Source: Candidatus Thiodiazotropha sp. 'RUGA' (GTDB taxonomy: Bacteria; Pseudomonadota; Gammaproteobacteria; Chromatiales; Chromatiaceae). Taken from it: a stretch of DNA of 64,000 nt. A program made the translations under genes and the position numbers. The stretch is from positions 186,001 to 250,000 of the forward strand of contig JAEPDS010000002.1 of NCBI GenBank assembly GCA_016842065.1. The letters are read 5' to 3'. Shown in pieces: positions 26,286 to 35,326 of the stretch. The notes beneath the pieces were generated by a model. That model was given only the letters and a program-made list of their open reading frames with translations. It was not told the origin of the DNA and ran no database searches. Position 1 is the stretch's first letter. Each line of letters opens with the position of its first letter.

Positions 26286-27974
26286 GTGAGCGGAAAGACC
26301 ACAGCTGATACAAGCCGGCAGCCTGTTGATGCATCGATTGATGAGCAGAACCACTTCTCATCCAAGCGCGAGTTGATGGTCAGCTTTCTCTGGTTGTTTG
26401 TACCGGTTTCGATCATCTTGACCGCCATCTTCTATGTTTTTTCCAGCCAGACAGAAAAGTATGAGTTGCAGACGGCGATGATCCGTGAAGAGTCCGCCCT
26501 GAGTAATGCCAGTCAACTCACCTCCCTGATTTTTGTGCAAAAGCTGTCTGATCTGTTCGTACTCGCCGAGGGGGAGGTGCTGAGAAACTATCTGCATGAT
26601 GAAAGCCTGAAAAACTGGGTCAGTCTGACAAGAGAGTTCTCCCTGTTTGCGCGCCGTAAGCCCAAGTATCTGCAGATTCGTTATCTGAATAACCAGGGTA
26701 TGGAGATCGTAAGAATCAACAACGGGGCGGATGAGCCTGAAATCGTACCCAGATTCGAACTGCAGAATAAGCAGAATCGTTACTACTTCAAGGAGGCGAT
26801 CCAGTTGGATCAAGGTGCGATCTACATCTCACCACTGGATCTGAATGTTGAGAAAGGGGTTATTGAGCAGCCTATCAAGCCGACGATCCGTTTCGCTACC
26901 CCGGTTGTGGATGGTTACGGGGAGAAGCGCGGGGTACTGATCATCAATTATGATCCGAATGAGATCCTGCAACGGATAGAAGAGATCTTTTCCAGTTTGG
27001 TGGGTCATGGCGTGATGCTCAATCGAGACGGCTATTGGTTGCTCGGCAAACCTGAGGCTGAGCTATGGGGCTTTATGTATGGTCGTAACGAGACATTCCA
27101 GCGTCAGCAACCGGATGTCTGGGCTGCCCTGGAAAGTACAGATAAAGGTTCGTTCTATTCAGATGAGGGTTTATTTGTTTTTCAAAAGACCTTTCCACTG
27201 GATCTGGCCAGACAGGGCACCCTGGAAAATATCGAATTTCTCAACAAGCCTGAGTTGCATCAGTTGGGGAATCGCTACTGGATCTATCTCTCCCATATCT
27301 CAAAAAGCAAACTCGAAGAGTTGACGCTGAAACGACTGGTTGTGGCGACCGCTGCCTATCTTCTTCTGTTCATTGTTTCAGGCATGATCAGCATCTTTTT
27401 TGCCAGAAATGCGGTGCAGAAAAAGCTGGCTTTCCGAAAGCTGGAGCAGTTTGCGGCAACCGATGCCCTGACCGGTCTGGCCAACCGCCGGGAGCTGGCT
27501 ACGGCCGGCAAGCGGGAATTTCTTCGTGCCCAGCGCTTCAGCAGAGAGCTGTCTGCATTGATGCTCGATCTGGACCACTTCAAGCAGATCAATGATACCC
27601 ATACTCACACGGTCGGAGACAAGGTCCTGAGGCATGTGGTGGAACTCGTGAACAATGTCATTCGGGGGCAGGATATTCTGGTTCGATACGGTGGTGAGGA
27701 GTTTCTCATTTTGTTACCGGAAACCGATGCGAAAGGCGCAAGATTTCTTGCCTCTTATATCTGCAAACGGGTTGCAGATGAGGCCTACCAGGGTAAGCAA
27801 ACTGTGGTCCCTGTGAGCGTCAGTATCGGTGTCAGCACAATCGATGACGGGGACAGGAGCTACCATGATCTGGTGGTCAAGGCAGATCTGGCCCTCTATC
27901 AGGCTAAAAGGACCGGGCGCAACAAAGTGGTGGTCTACGATGAGCCCATGGCCAATATCAAGCAGCCAGAGTAA
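26286..27974 (+). CDS. Membrane Cache-GGDEF diguanylate cyclase (copy 2)
   Basis: The 562-residue protein starts at a GTG and is a close paralogue of the preceding gene, with near-identical blocks such as NASQLTSLIFVQKLSDLFVL and EKRGVLIINYDP. It has two transmembrane helices (about 36-56 and 360-380), a double-Cache periplasmic sensor and a GGDEF domain with RYGGEEF and the I-site RGQD, so it should be an active, feedback-inhibited cyclase. Differences are concentrated in the first 25 residues, in parts of the sensor (for example NNGADEPEI against NNIGGEQEI) and in the extreme C-terminus. It probably has its own promoter in the 400-base spacer. A tandem gene duplication is the simplest origin. 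Confidence 0.93.
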   Translation: MSGKTTADTSRQPVDASIDEQNHFSSKRELMVSFLWLFVPVSIILTAIFYVFSSQTEKYELQTAMIREESALSNASQLTSLIFVQKLSDLFVLAEGEVLRNYLHDESLKNWVSLTREFSLFARRKPKYLQIRYLNNQGMEIVRINNGADEPEIVPRFELQNKQNRYYFKEAIQLDQGAIYISPLDLNVEKGVIEQPIKPTIRFATPVVDGYGEKRGVLIINYDPNEILQRIEEIFSSLVGHGVMLNRDGYWLLGKPEAELWGFMYGRNETFQRQQPDVWAALESTDKGSFYSDEGLFVFQKTFPLDLARQGTLENIEFLNKPELHQLGNRYWIYLSHISKSKLEELTLKRLVVATAAYLLLFIVSGMISIFFARNAVQKKLAFRKLEQFAATDALTGLANRRELATAGKREFLRAQRFSRELSALMLDLDHFKQINDTHTHTVGDKVLRHVVELVNNVIRGQDILVRYGGEEFLILLPETDAKGARFLASYICKRVADEAYQGKQTVVPVSVSIGVSTIDDGDRSYHDLVVKADLALYQAKRTGRNKVVVYDEPMANIKQPE

Positions 27975-28004
27975 CCACCCAGAGCTGGTCACCAGGACCA
28001 GGAC

Positions 28005-29027
28005 TCAACCGGTTTTCGCGGCGACCGCCGCTGCCCCATATTCAAACGAATCCGAATAGAGTTTTTCGTCAGACAGACCGTGTGCGAGAAAGGCCTCCTT
28101 GCCGGCCTGGATCATCGGAGGTGGTCCGCTCATATAGACTTCATGGGCACTCAGGTCGGGATAGTTTTCGATGACCGCTTCATGCACCCAGCCCGATCGG
28201 CCCCGCCAATCCGTGTCCGGTTCCGAGAGTACGGGTGTATAGCTGAAATTGGGGTTTTCGGCGGCCCACTGTTCGGGTAGATCCGGCAGATAGAGATCGT
28301 CGCGGGAACGGACGCCCCAGTAGAGATGCATGGGACGGTCCACACCGATCTGAAAGGCGTGTTCGATGATACCCTTCAGCGGGGCAAATCCGGTTCCGCC
28401 ACCCATCAGGATGATCGGCCTGTCTGACTCCTCGCGCAGATAGTAGCTGCCGAGAGGGGCCTCGATCCGCAGGATGGTCTTCTCCTGCATGCCGTTGAAC
28501 AGCTGGTCGGTGAAGGCGCCACCGGAGACGTGTCGTACGTGCAGTTCGATATATTCATCATCGTGGGGTGCATTGGCGATGGAGAAGGCCCGTTTACTGC
28601 CGTCATTGAGGATGAAATTCAGATACTGACCAGCCAGAAACTGTAGTCGCTCACCCTCGGGGAGTTTCAATTTGAGTCGAATCACATCTTCGTTGAGGCG
28701 GTCGATGCTGTCGATCTTGCAGGGCATGATCCTGGTCTGGATATCGGTCGATGCGATGATCTCGACTACACCGATGGTGAGATCGGTGCTGGCGGCTGCC
28801 TGGCAGGTGTAGCAGACGTCGGTCTCATTGTCACTCATCACCGGTGGTTGACCGTTGGGATAGTTTATTTCACCCTGTGACAGAGCAGCCCGGCAGTCAC
28901 CACAAAAGCCGTTGCGGCAGCCATAGGGTAGATTGACCCCCTGTCTGATGGCCGCGTCGAGGATGGTTTCATTCTCCTCCACAGTAAACTGGTGGCCGCT
29001 GGGTTCAACCTGCACTTTATGGGACAT
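28005..29027 (-). CDS. 2Fe-2S ferredoxin-FAD/NAD(P)H reductase fusion
   Basis: The 340-residue protein joins a plant-type 2Fe-2S domain (C37, C42, C45 and C75, in PYGCRNGFCGDC and CYTC) to a ferredoxin-NADP reductase module. FAD binding is shown by RAFSIANAP and NAD(P)H binding by GGGTGFAPLKGI; the C-terminus ends near YSDSFEYG. This is the architecture of phenol hydroxylase reductase and of the protein usually annotated CDP-6-deoxy-delta-3,4-glucoseen reductase. Relatives often lie near ubiD, as here. It passes electrons from NAD(P)H to an unknown oxygenase or reductase. No sugar-deoxygenation genes are nearby, so that annotation should not be taken literally. Confidence 0.9.
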   Translation of the reverse strand: MSHKVQVEPSGHQFTVEENETILDAAIRQGVNLPYGCRNGFCGDCRAALSQGEINYPNGQPPVMSDNETDVCYTCQAAASTDLTIGVVEIIASTDIQTRIMPCKIDSIDRLNEDVIRLKLKLPEGERLQFLAGQYLNFILNDGSKRAFSIANAPHDDEYIELHVRHVSGGAFTDQLFNGMQEKTILRIEAPLGSYYLREESDRPIILMGGGTGFAPLKGIIEHAFQIGVDRPMHLYWGVRSRDDLYLPDLPEQWAAENPNFSYTPVLSEPDTDWRGRSGWVHEAVIENYPDLSAHEVYMSGPPPMIQAGKEAFLAHGLSDEKLYSDSFEYGAAAVAAKTG

Positions 29028-29153
29028 GAGCTACTCTACCGATCTAAGTGTCTGGACAATAGGTGATGCCATCGATACGGCGACACCAAAAATTAATTAA
29101 GGCGGAATTCTCGCCTATTTTGCTCAGGAATTAAACCGGGAGTCCTTTGGGTT

Positions 29154-30017
29154 ATGGGTGTGACCATCATTGGTTGTGGCGATATCGGTACTCGACTGGC
29201 GTTGGCCTATCAGCAATCAGCGCTCGATGTGACCGGCTGGGTTGCCAGCGACGAGAGTCTTGAACGATTGAAGCGGCAGGGTATCCGGGCCGTGCAAATG
29301 GATCTTGATCGGGCATCGCAGCAGCCCCCTTCATTGGCTGGGGAGTCACTCTTCTATTTTGCGCCGCCTCCGGCAAGCGGAGTTGAGGATGGTCGGGTTC
29401 GCCGGCTGATCTCACTGCTCGATCAAACAGATGTGCCACAAAAAGTGGTCTATCTGAGCACCAGCGGGGTGTATGGGGATTGTCAGGGGGAGTGGGTGGA
29501 TGAGACCCGGCAGCCACACCCGACGGTCGACCGGGCAAAGCGGCGTTTGGACGCTGAACAGCAATGGCAGAGTTGCTGCCGGCAGCGTGGTGTGCCGCTG
29601 GTGATTCTGCGGGTCGCCGGCATCTATGGGCCTGGGAAACTGCCGCTTGAGCGATTACGCAAAGGCTTGCCGATGGTGGCGGAAGCGGATGCACCGATTA
29701 CCAACCATATCCACTCCCTGGATCTGGTGCAGATCGCCGCAGCGGCAATGGAGAGGGGTCTGGACGGGGCGATCTTCAATGTTTGTGATGGTCGACCGGA
29801 AAGCATGACCCGCTATTTCGATCGGGTGGCGGACTACCTTAAGCTGCCTAGAGCGCCGCAGATCTCCATGCAGGAGGCGAGGCAGCAGCTCTCCCCGGGG
29901 ATGCTCTCCTATCTGGCGGAGTCCCGCCGATTAAGCAATCGCAAACTGCTTGAAGAGCTGGGTGTGGTGTTGCGATATCCGGAACTGGAACAGGGATTGC
30001 CGGTCTGTTTTGAGTAG
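29154..30017 (+). CDS. NAD(P)-binding SDR/epimerase-like protein (YeeZ-type)
   Basis: The 287-residue protein has an N-terminal Rossmann motif GCGDIGTRLA and an extended-SDR strand VVYLSTSGVYGD, followed by ILRVAGIYGPGKLPLERL and FNVCDGRPES. The usual catalytic YxxxK is not clear at the expected place, which reads RAKRRLDAE, so it may bind nucleotide without typical dehydrogenase chemistry. E. coli YeeZ, of unknown function, has this style. It is transcribed divergently from the ferredoxin-reductase gene and convergently towards the ParA gene. Confidence 0.83.
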   Translation: MGVTIIGCGDIGTRLALAYQQSALDVTGWVASDESLERLKRQGIRAVQMDLDRASQQPPSLAGESLFYFAPPPASGVEDGRVRRLISLLDQTDVPQKVVYLSTSGVYGDCQGEWVDETRQPHPTVDRAKRRLDAEQQWQSCCRQRGVPLVILRVAGIYGPGKLPLERLRKGLPMVAEADAPITNHIHSLDLVQIAAAAMERGLDGAIFNVCDGRPESMTRYFDRVADYLKLPRAPQISMQEARQQLSPGMLSYLAESRRLSNRKLLEELGVVLRYPELEQGLPVCFE

Positions 30018-30025
30018 CATTTCAG

Positions 30026-30153
30026 CCGTAAATGGACGCGATTCACCGCGAATTAACGCCAATTTAATTGTGCATACTCAACTTCAAAAGACGGCAGTTT
30101 ACTGAAACTATTAACATTCGCGGCAGTTTGCGGTGTTTCGCGTCCATTGGCGG
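30026..30153. repeat. 128-bp inverted-repeat element between convergent genes
   Basis: The left arm 30026-30049 contains AATGGACGCGA and ACCGC. The right arm 30130-30153 is its inverse complement with only four mismatches over 24 positions (17 of the inner 19 match). The nine bases CGGCAGTTT also occur twice in direct orientation (30092-30100 and 30121-30129). The element fills almost all of the gap between the convergent SDR and ParA genes. It may act as a bidirectional terminator or be a dispersed palindromic repeat of a MITE-like type; copy number cannot be judged from one window. Confidence 0.65.
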
Positions 30154-30160
30154 CCAGAAT

Positions 30161-30787
30161 TCAGGCCTTCAGCCACTTGAATAACGGATCCCAGAGGATC
30201 ACATCCTTGTAGACCTGGCTGGGCGCCAGTTCGAACAGGGCCAGCCCCCGTTCCGCCGAACGGATGTAGTTCTGGCTCTCCCGGAAATGGGTGATGAAGG
30301 GTATTTTCAGATGGCCCAGATAGGACTCCAGGTCGTGGTAGATACGGGTGTTCTCTTTGACCCGGTTGGCTACGATGCCGATACGGGTCTGGTGCTTGGA
30401 GACCCGGCCGCTCTCCAGCAGTTCGGTGAGAAAGCGGTTGCAGGCGCGCATGTCGATTGGCGATGGCAATACCGGCAGTACCAGTGTATCGACCCGCAGC
30501 AGCATTTTGTTGATGGCCTTGCCGTGCACGCCGGCTGGAGCGTCCATGATCAGTACGTCGGTGCCTTTGGCCGGTTTGATCGGGCCCTCGAACGCGTCGA
30601 TGGCTTCGATATCCGGAATTCCCTCATAGTCCTTTCTCGCTTCAAGCCAGTCGAGGGTCGATTTCTGTGGATCAAAGTCAGCCAGTGCAACTTTTTTTCC
30701 TTCATCGGCATACCAAGTGGCAAGATTGGTGGCGATGGTGGTTTTGCCACAACCCCCTTTGGCGTTCATCAACATGATTATGCGCAT
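30161..30787 (-). CDS. Orphan ParA/MinD-family ATPase
   Basis: The 208-residue protein carries the deviant Walker A motif KGGCGKTTIA (11-20), the A' region ALADFDPQKSTLDWLEAR and Walker B VLIMDAP, typical of small ParA-like ATPases that dimerise on ATP and position cargo on the nucleoid or membrane. AGGA eight bases before the ATG supports the start. No parB, parS cluster, chemotaxis or carboxysome gene is beside it, so the cargo is unknown. It lies between the SDR gene (convergent) and ubiD (same strand, upstream). Confidence 0.87.
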   Translation of the reverse strand: MRIIMLMNAKGGCGKTTIATNLATWYADEGKKVALADFDPQKSTLDWLEARKDYEGIPDIEAIDAFEGPIKPAKGTDVLIMDAPAGVHGKAINKMLLRVDTLVLPVLPSPIDMRACNRFLTELLESGRVSKHQTRIGIVANRVKENTRIYHDLESYLGHLKIPFITHFRESQNYIRSAERGLALFELAPSQVYKDVILWDPLFKWLKA

Positions 30788-30860
30788 TGCTGTTTTCCTG
30801 TCCTCTAGGTGTTTTTCTTAGTGAGGGCGGTTACTCCCACTGCTCCAGGTTAAAGGTAGT

Positions 30861-32327
30861 TTAGTCGATCCCGAGCTGATCCCAAATCTCATCGACACGC
30901 TGTTTGACTGCATCGCTCATGACGATCGGTTTGCCCCACTCCCGGTTGGTCTCTCCAGGCAGCTTGTTGGTGGCGTCGAAACCGATCTTTGAGCCGAGGC
31001 CCGATACCGGCGAGGCAAAATCCAAATAGTCGATGGGGGTGTTTTCGATCATGGTGGTGTCCCGCGCGGGATCCATGCGGGTGGTCATTGCCCAGATCAC
31101 ATCCTGCCAATCCCGGGTGTTCACATCCTCATCCACCACGATGACGAATTTGGTATACATGAATTGACGCAGAAACGACCAGACTCCCATCATGACCCGC
31201 TTGGCGTGTCCCGGGTACTGCTTCTTCATGCTCACTACCGCCAACCGGTAGGAGCAGCCTTCGGGAGGCAGGTAGAAGTCGACGATCTCAGGGAACTGCT
31301 TCTGCAGTATCGGTACGAAGACCTCATTCAGGGCGACGCCGAGTACGGCCGGTTCGTCCGGTGGCCGACCGGTGTAGGTGCTGTGATAGATGGGTGCTTC
31401 CCGGCGGGTGATTCGATCGACCCGGAATACCGGAAAGGTCTCCACCTCGTTGTAGTAGCCGGTATGGTCACCATAGGGGCCCTCTTCGGCGGTTTCGCCA
31501 GGATGCAGATGGCCCTCCAGGACAAACTCGGCCGATGCGGGGACCTGCAGATCGGAGCCGATGGACTTGACCACTTCAGTGCGGCTGCCGCGCAGCAGTC
31601 CGGCGAAGGCATACTCTGATAGGGTGTCAGGCACCGGAGTGACCGCCGCAAGAATGGTCGCCGGATCGGCTCCCAGGGCGACGCTGATCGGAAAAGGCTC
31701 TCCAGGATTGGTCTCCTGCCACTCCCGATAGTCCAGTGCACCACCCCGATGGGCGAGCCAGCGCATGATCAGGCGATCCGGTCCGAGCTGCTGCATGCGG
31801 TAGATGCCCAGGTTCTGTCGGCTCTTGTTCGGTCCCCGGGTGATCACCAGGCCCCAGGTGATCAGTGGCGCCGCATCCTCTGGCCAGCAGGTCTGAATCG
31901 GTAATTGGTTGAGGTCCACCTCGCTGCCCTCCTGGCACACCGCCTGGCAGGGGGCATTGCGCAGCTCTTTGGGCGCCATGTCGAGGACTTTGCGGAATAC
32001 CGGCAGCTTGTCCCAGGCATCCTTCATACCCTTGGGCGGCTCAGGTTCTTTCAGATAGGCGAGTAGCCTACCCACATCCCGCAACGCCTCCACCTGCTCC
32101 TCACCCATGCCCATGGCAACCCGTTCCGTTGTACCGAACAGATTGCCGAGTAATGGATAGGGCGAGCCTTTTACTTTCTCGAACAGCAGTGCCGGGCCAC
32201 CCCGGCGCAGGGTACGGTCGCAGATTTCCGTGATTTCAAGATTGGGATCAACCTCGGTGTGGATGCGTTTGAGTAATCCACGCGATTCCAGCTGTTGAAG
32301 GAAATCACGCAAGTCTTTGTACTTCAT
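30861..32327 (-). CDS. ubiD: 4-hydroxy-3-polyprenylbenzoate decarboxylase
   Basis: The 488-residue protein matches UbiD in length and motifs: [23 protein letters not shown] and [15 protein letters not shown] line the prenylated-FMN site, and [11 protein letters not shown] and [13 protein letters not shown] follow. It decarboxylates the prenylated hydroxybenzoate intermediate of ubiquinone biosynthesis using prenyl-FMN supplied by UbiX, which is not in this window. GAGG lies twelve bases before the ATG. Confidence 0.96.
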   Translation of the reverse strand: MKYKDLRDFLQQLESRGLLKRIHTEVDPNLEITEICDRTLRRGGPALLFEKVKGSPYPLLGNLFGTTERVAMGMGEEQVEALRDVGRLLAYLKEPEPPKGMKDAWDKLPVFRKVLDMAPKELRNAPCQAVCQEGSEVDLNQLPIQTCWPEDAAPLITWGLVITRGPNKSRQNLGIYRMQQLGPDRLIMRWLAHRGGALDYREWQETNPGEPFPISVALGADPATILAAVTPVPDTLSEYAFAGLLRGSRTEVVKSIGSDLQVPASAEFVLEGHLHPGETAEEGPYGDHTGYYNEVETFPVFRVDRITRREAPIYHSTYTGRPPDEPAVLGVALNEVFVPILQKQFPEIVDFYLPPEGCSYRLAVVSMKKQYPGHAKRVMMGVWSFLRQFMYTKFVIVVDEDVNTRDWQDVIWAMTTRMDPARDTTMIENTPIDYLDFASPVSGLGSKIGFDATNKLPGETNREWGKPIVMSDAVKQRVDEIWDQLGID

Positions 32328-32732
32328 GGTACTTGTGAACCTCGGGGTTAAAACCCTGATGTTTGTTCGGTTCTGTTGCCTGCAGATCGGCTAACACCAG
32401 GGAGTACCAAGTCGTTGTATTCCGTTGCGCAATTGGCAATTCGGAAATATGACAAGGTGCTAAAATTATTTATTCTCTGCAGGAGACATTACCAGAGGCG
32501 CTAAACAGGTCAAGCGAAAGCAAAACCAGCTGTCAGCCTGATGGCTTATTCAGAGGCTGGCCGAGTTGACACCAACCATCGACAGGTAAGAGAATTTCAA
32601 TCGTCAGGGAGATGGTCGGCCAGTTTTTATGGCGCTGATCAAAGGATTTGATCCTTACTGGGTGGGTACTAGAAATCGGGTTTTGCAGCGGACAGGATCT
32701 GGTGTGGAACCCCAAAACAGCGATCGATTATT
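32328..32732. other. Intergenic region between ubiD and a small secreted protein gene
   Basis: No gene is supported in this 405-base stretch. It holds the upstream region of ubiD on the minus strand and of the small secreted protein on the plus strand, together with the spaced inverted repeat at 32557-32628. The segment at 32460-32480 is AT-rich. Confidence 0.5.
32557..32628 (+). terminator. Spaced inverted repeat ending in a T run
   Basis: CTGGCCGA (32557-32564) pairs with TCGGCCAG (32616-32623), and ACCATC (32575-32580) with GATGGT (32611-32616). The right arm is followed at once by TTTTT. This looks like the 3' end of a transcript on the plus strand, yet no gene precedes it on that strand for several hundred bases. 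A small RNA, or attenuation upstream of the secreted-protein gene, is possible. Confidence 0.35.
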
Positions 32733-32972
32733 ATGAAAAAATTACTCCTTACTACGTTATTAGCCATTCCTCTATCACTCTATTCAGTCTCCTCAGTGGC
32801 ATTCGACGTCGGTGGATTTGTGAACGGGGTGATCGAGGGAGTCAGCGACTCTTTCAAAGAGGCCAAGGGCAAGCCGGGAGCCCACGAAAAGGGTAAACAG
32901 CAGGAGCAGACCGAACCGGCAGAGTCGGGCAGTGCCAAAGAGTCCGCTGCCGCTGCGACGGAAGAGAAATAA
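32733..32972 (+). CDS. Small secreted protein of unknown function
   Basis: The 79-residue product has a clear signal peptide (MKKLLLTTLLAIPLSLYSVSSVA, cleavage near 23). The mature part is short: a possible amphipathic helix GGFVNGVIEGVSDSFKEA, then a low-complexity tail rich in Glu, Lys, Ala and Ser. There are no cysteines and no lipobox. I recognise no family. A strong ribosome site is not visible, so the start rests on the signal peptide. Confidence 0.6.
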   Translation: MKKLLLTTLLAIPLSLYSVSSVAFDVGGFVNGVIEGVSDSFKEAKGKPGAHEKGKQQEQTEPAESGSAKESAAAATEEK

Positions 32973-33194
32973 GAACTCCGTTCCGATTCTGTCGACCCGG
33001 TGACCGATTCGCACCATTCCAGGGGAGATGATTCTGTTTGCCTGATGTCGGTGAAACCATAGGTTGCCGGGTCATTTCAGGAATTTGATGCCACAGGATG
33101 GCATCTGCCACACCGACGCCTCTCAAGTGCCCCCTTAAGCCGCCGCTAACCTTTGTTGTAAAACCTTGGATTTGTAAAAGGGGACATTTTAGTC

Positions 33195-34991
33195 ATGCGG
33201 ATCGAGAGACATGACAAGGATGTACTTAAAGAATGCCTGCTTTCCAGTGAAGACAAACTCATCGAGCTGATCCTCAAGTACGCTGAGCGACAGCACTACA
33301 CCAAATATACCTCCACGCTCAAAGAGGCCTGGCGGCGCTCCATCGATGGATTGAGCCAATCCATAATTGCTACCCTGGAACAGAGTGATCAGGTGCCCGA
33401 ACTGGGGCCGGATGAGGATTTTTCCTCGGACTCGAGCACAGAGTTCGGAGTGGTTGAGGCGCAGCGTCACCGGGCCAGAGGGGTCAATCTGTCGATGTTT
33501 CTCGGCTTGATGAAGTACTACCGACAGGCCTACCTCGATCTGGTTGAAGCGATCAGCGGGTTGCAACAGCCGGCCACTGTCAAACTGCTGATCAATCGAG
33601 TCTACGACCGGATCGAGCTGGCCTATTGCAGTGAGTGGTCCGGTGCCGACAGTGAGTCGCAGATCAAAGAGCTGAGTGACAGCAATCTGCATCTTACCAA
33701 TGAGAAGAACAAGTATCTGACGCTCTTCGAAAGCCTCTCCTCACCGGTGATTCTGTGCGACATCGACGGCAAGGTGGACAACTACAACAATGCTGCAGGG
33801 CGTCTGCTGCTTGGCACCAACACGCCAGGCAGCCGCTACTATGCGGAACGCCGCTCCGACCTGGATCCTCCGGCGCTGCAACAGGAGCTGGCCCGGATGG
33901 TGGTCGAGGGCAATCGCCAGCTGGATCTTGAGAAGGTCTACCAGACCCCGGACGGTGAGAAGACCTACCACATCCGGATCGAGCAGATGCTCGATGTCAG
34001 CCATAAGTTTTCCGGCTACACCATTCTCTTCAATGACATCACCGAGCGGTTGCAGTGGTCCAAGCAGTTGGAGGAGATCAACCATAGACAGACGCTGTTG
34101 ATCGAGGATCTGAATCAGACCCGGCAACAGCTGGTGCAGTCGGAAAAGATGGCCGCTGTCGGTCAACTCTCTGCCGGCATCGCCCACGAGATCAATACGC
34201 CGACTCAGTATATTGGAGACAATACGCGTTTTTTGCAGGAAGCCTGCAGCGACCTGCAGAGCCTGTCGGGTGGGTATAAAGCCCTTTTGGAGTCGGCGAA
34301 ACAAGGCCAGGTCGATCAGGCCTTGATCGCCCAGCTGGAGGAGCAGCTGGCTGAAACCGAGCCTGACGATCTGTTTGAAGAGATCCCCGGGGCGATCAAT
34401 CAATCGCTGGAAGGGGTGGATAAGATCGCTGCCATCGTCTCCGCAATGAAGGTTTTTGCCGGTCCGGAAGCTCAGGAGAAGGTGGAGACCGATATCAATC
34501 TGGCGATCGACAGTACCCTAAATGTCTCCACCAATGTCTGGAAGTACCATGCTGAGATCGTTACCGAACTGGATCCCCGGTTGCCGTCGATCTCCTGCAT
34601 TCCCCAGGAGCTGAATCAGGCATTGCTGAATATTATCGTCAACGCCGTCGATGCCATCACCGCAGCCGCCGCCGATGAAGAGCCGGCGGGGAAGGGCAGG
34701 ATCACCATCCGGACCGTTGAGGAGGATGAGTGGGTGGTGATCGAGGTCAGTGATACCGGTAGCGGTATTCCTGAGGATCTGAAGTCGAAGATCTTCGATC
34801 CGTTCTTTACCACCAAGGCACTGGGAAAGGGCATCGGCCAGGGATTGAATGTGGTCTACCATACCATCGTGGTGCAACATAACGGTGCCATTGATGTTCA
34901 ATCCGAGGTTGGTAAAGGCACAACCTTCAAGATTCGGTTGCCTCGTACTCCCCAGACTGACCGCAGTAACTCTGAGGTTTCGGTGGGCTGA
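33195..34991 (+). CDS. Cytoplasmic PAS histidine kinase
   Basis: The 598-residue protein has no transmembrane helix. An all-helical N-terminal domain (about 5-150) resembles RsbRD-type or globin-like sensor modules; I cannot assign it firmly. A PAS domain follows (about 173-285), then a coiled coil and a HisKA region with H331 in [13 protein letters not shown], of the NtrB-like HEINTP type. The ATP-binding domain shows [17 protein letters not shown] and a glycine-rich lid with [12 protein letters not shown]. No receiver domain or cognate regulator lies beside it; the next genes are a coiled-coil membrane protein and an RND pump. GGGGA lies upstream of the ATG. Confidence 0.9.
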   Translation: MRIERHDKDVLKECLLSSEDKLIELILKYAERQHYTKYTSTLKEAWRRSIDGLSQSIIATLEQSDQVPELGPDEDFSSDSSTEFGVVEAQRHRARGVNLSMFLGLMKYYRQAYLDLVEAISGLQQPATVKLLINRVYDRIELAYCSEWSGADSESQIKELSDSNLHLTNEKNKYLTLFESLSSPVILCDIDGKVDNYNNAAGRLLLGTNTPGSRYYAERRSDLDPPALQQELARMVVEGNRQLDLEKVYQTPDGEKTYHIRIEQMLDVSHKFSGYTILFNDITERLQWSKQLEEINHRQTLLIEDLNQTRQQLVQSEKMAAVGQLSAGIAHEINTPTQYIGDNTRFLQEACSDLQSLSGGYKALLESAKQGQVDQALIAQLEEQLAETEPDDLFEEIPGAINQSLEGVDKIAAIVSAMKVFAGPEAQEKVETDINLAIDSTLNVSTNVWKYHAEIVTELDPRLPSISCIPQELNQALLNIIVNAVDAITAAAADEEPAGKGRITIRTVEEDEWVVIEVSDTGSGIPEDLKSKIFDPFFTTKALGKGIGQGLNVVYHTIVVQHNGAIDVQSEVGKGTTFKIRLPRTPQTDRSNSEVSVG

Positions 34992-35326
34992 GGAAATCTG
35001 GCTTCAGGTGCCTCCCCAGCGGCTGCGTAAGATCTACTCTCCGTCGAGTAGGTTTATCTCTGTTCGCTCCATACTTTACTGCCAAAATGGCAGACTATCT
35101 GCCTCTTGCCAACGTTAATCAGGCTTTGGATAGGCAAATGATTATTTTCTTTGATTGAGGCTATCAATTTCTTGAATAATATTTTGATTCCTCAATGACA
35201 GCAATCTTACAATGCCTATAATGTCAGTAGCGTGACCTAATATAGTGCATTGGTCTGCACAATAATGATGTCTGGCCTGCTTGGCCGTCAGGTAGATCGA
35301 GCCTGATTACAAAACAGAAGAGTTCT
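34992..35326. other. AT-rich intergenic region before the coiled-coil protein gene
   Basis: No gene is seen in this 335-base stretch. It contains a short hairpin CTGCC-aaaat-GGCAG (35079-35093) that could end the kinase transcript, a spaced inverted repeat ATTGAGG/CCTCAAT (35154-35160, 35190-35196), and the promoter candidate at 35195-35222. Confidence 0.5.
35195..35222 (+). promoter_or_regulatory. Sigma-70-type promoter for the coiled-coil protein gene
   Basis: ATGACA (35195-35200) and a perfect TATAAT (35217-35222) are separated by 16 bases. Transcription would begin near 35229, about 100 bases before the ATG at 35327. Confidence 0.45.

Noticed and set aside
28005-29027. Annotation as a CDP-6-deoxyglucoseen reductase of sugar biosynthesis
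   Set aside because: No deoxysugar genes are nearby. The architecture is shared by many oxygenase reductases, so only the reductase fusion is claimed.
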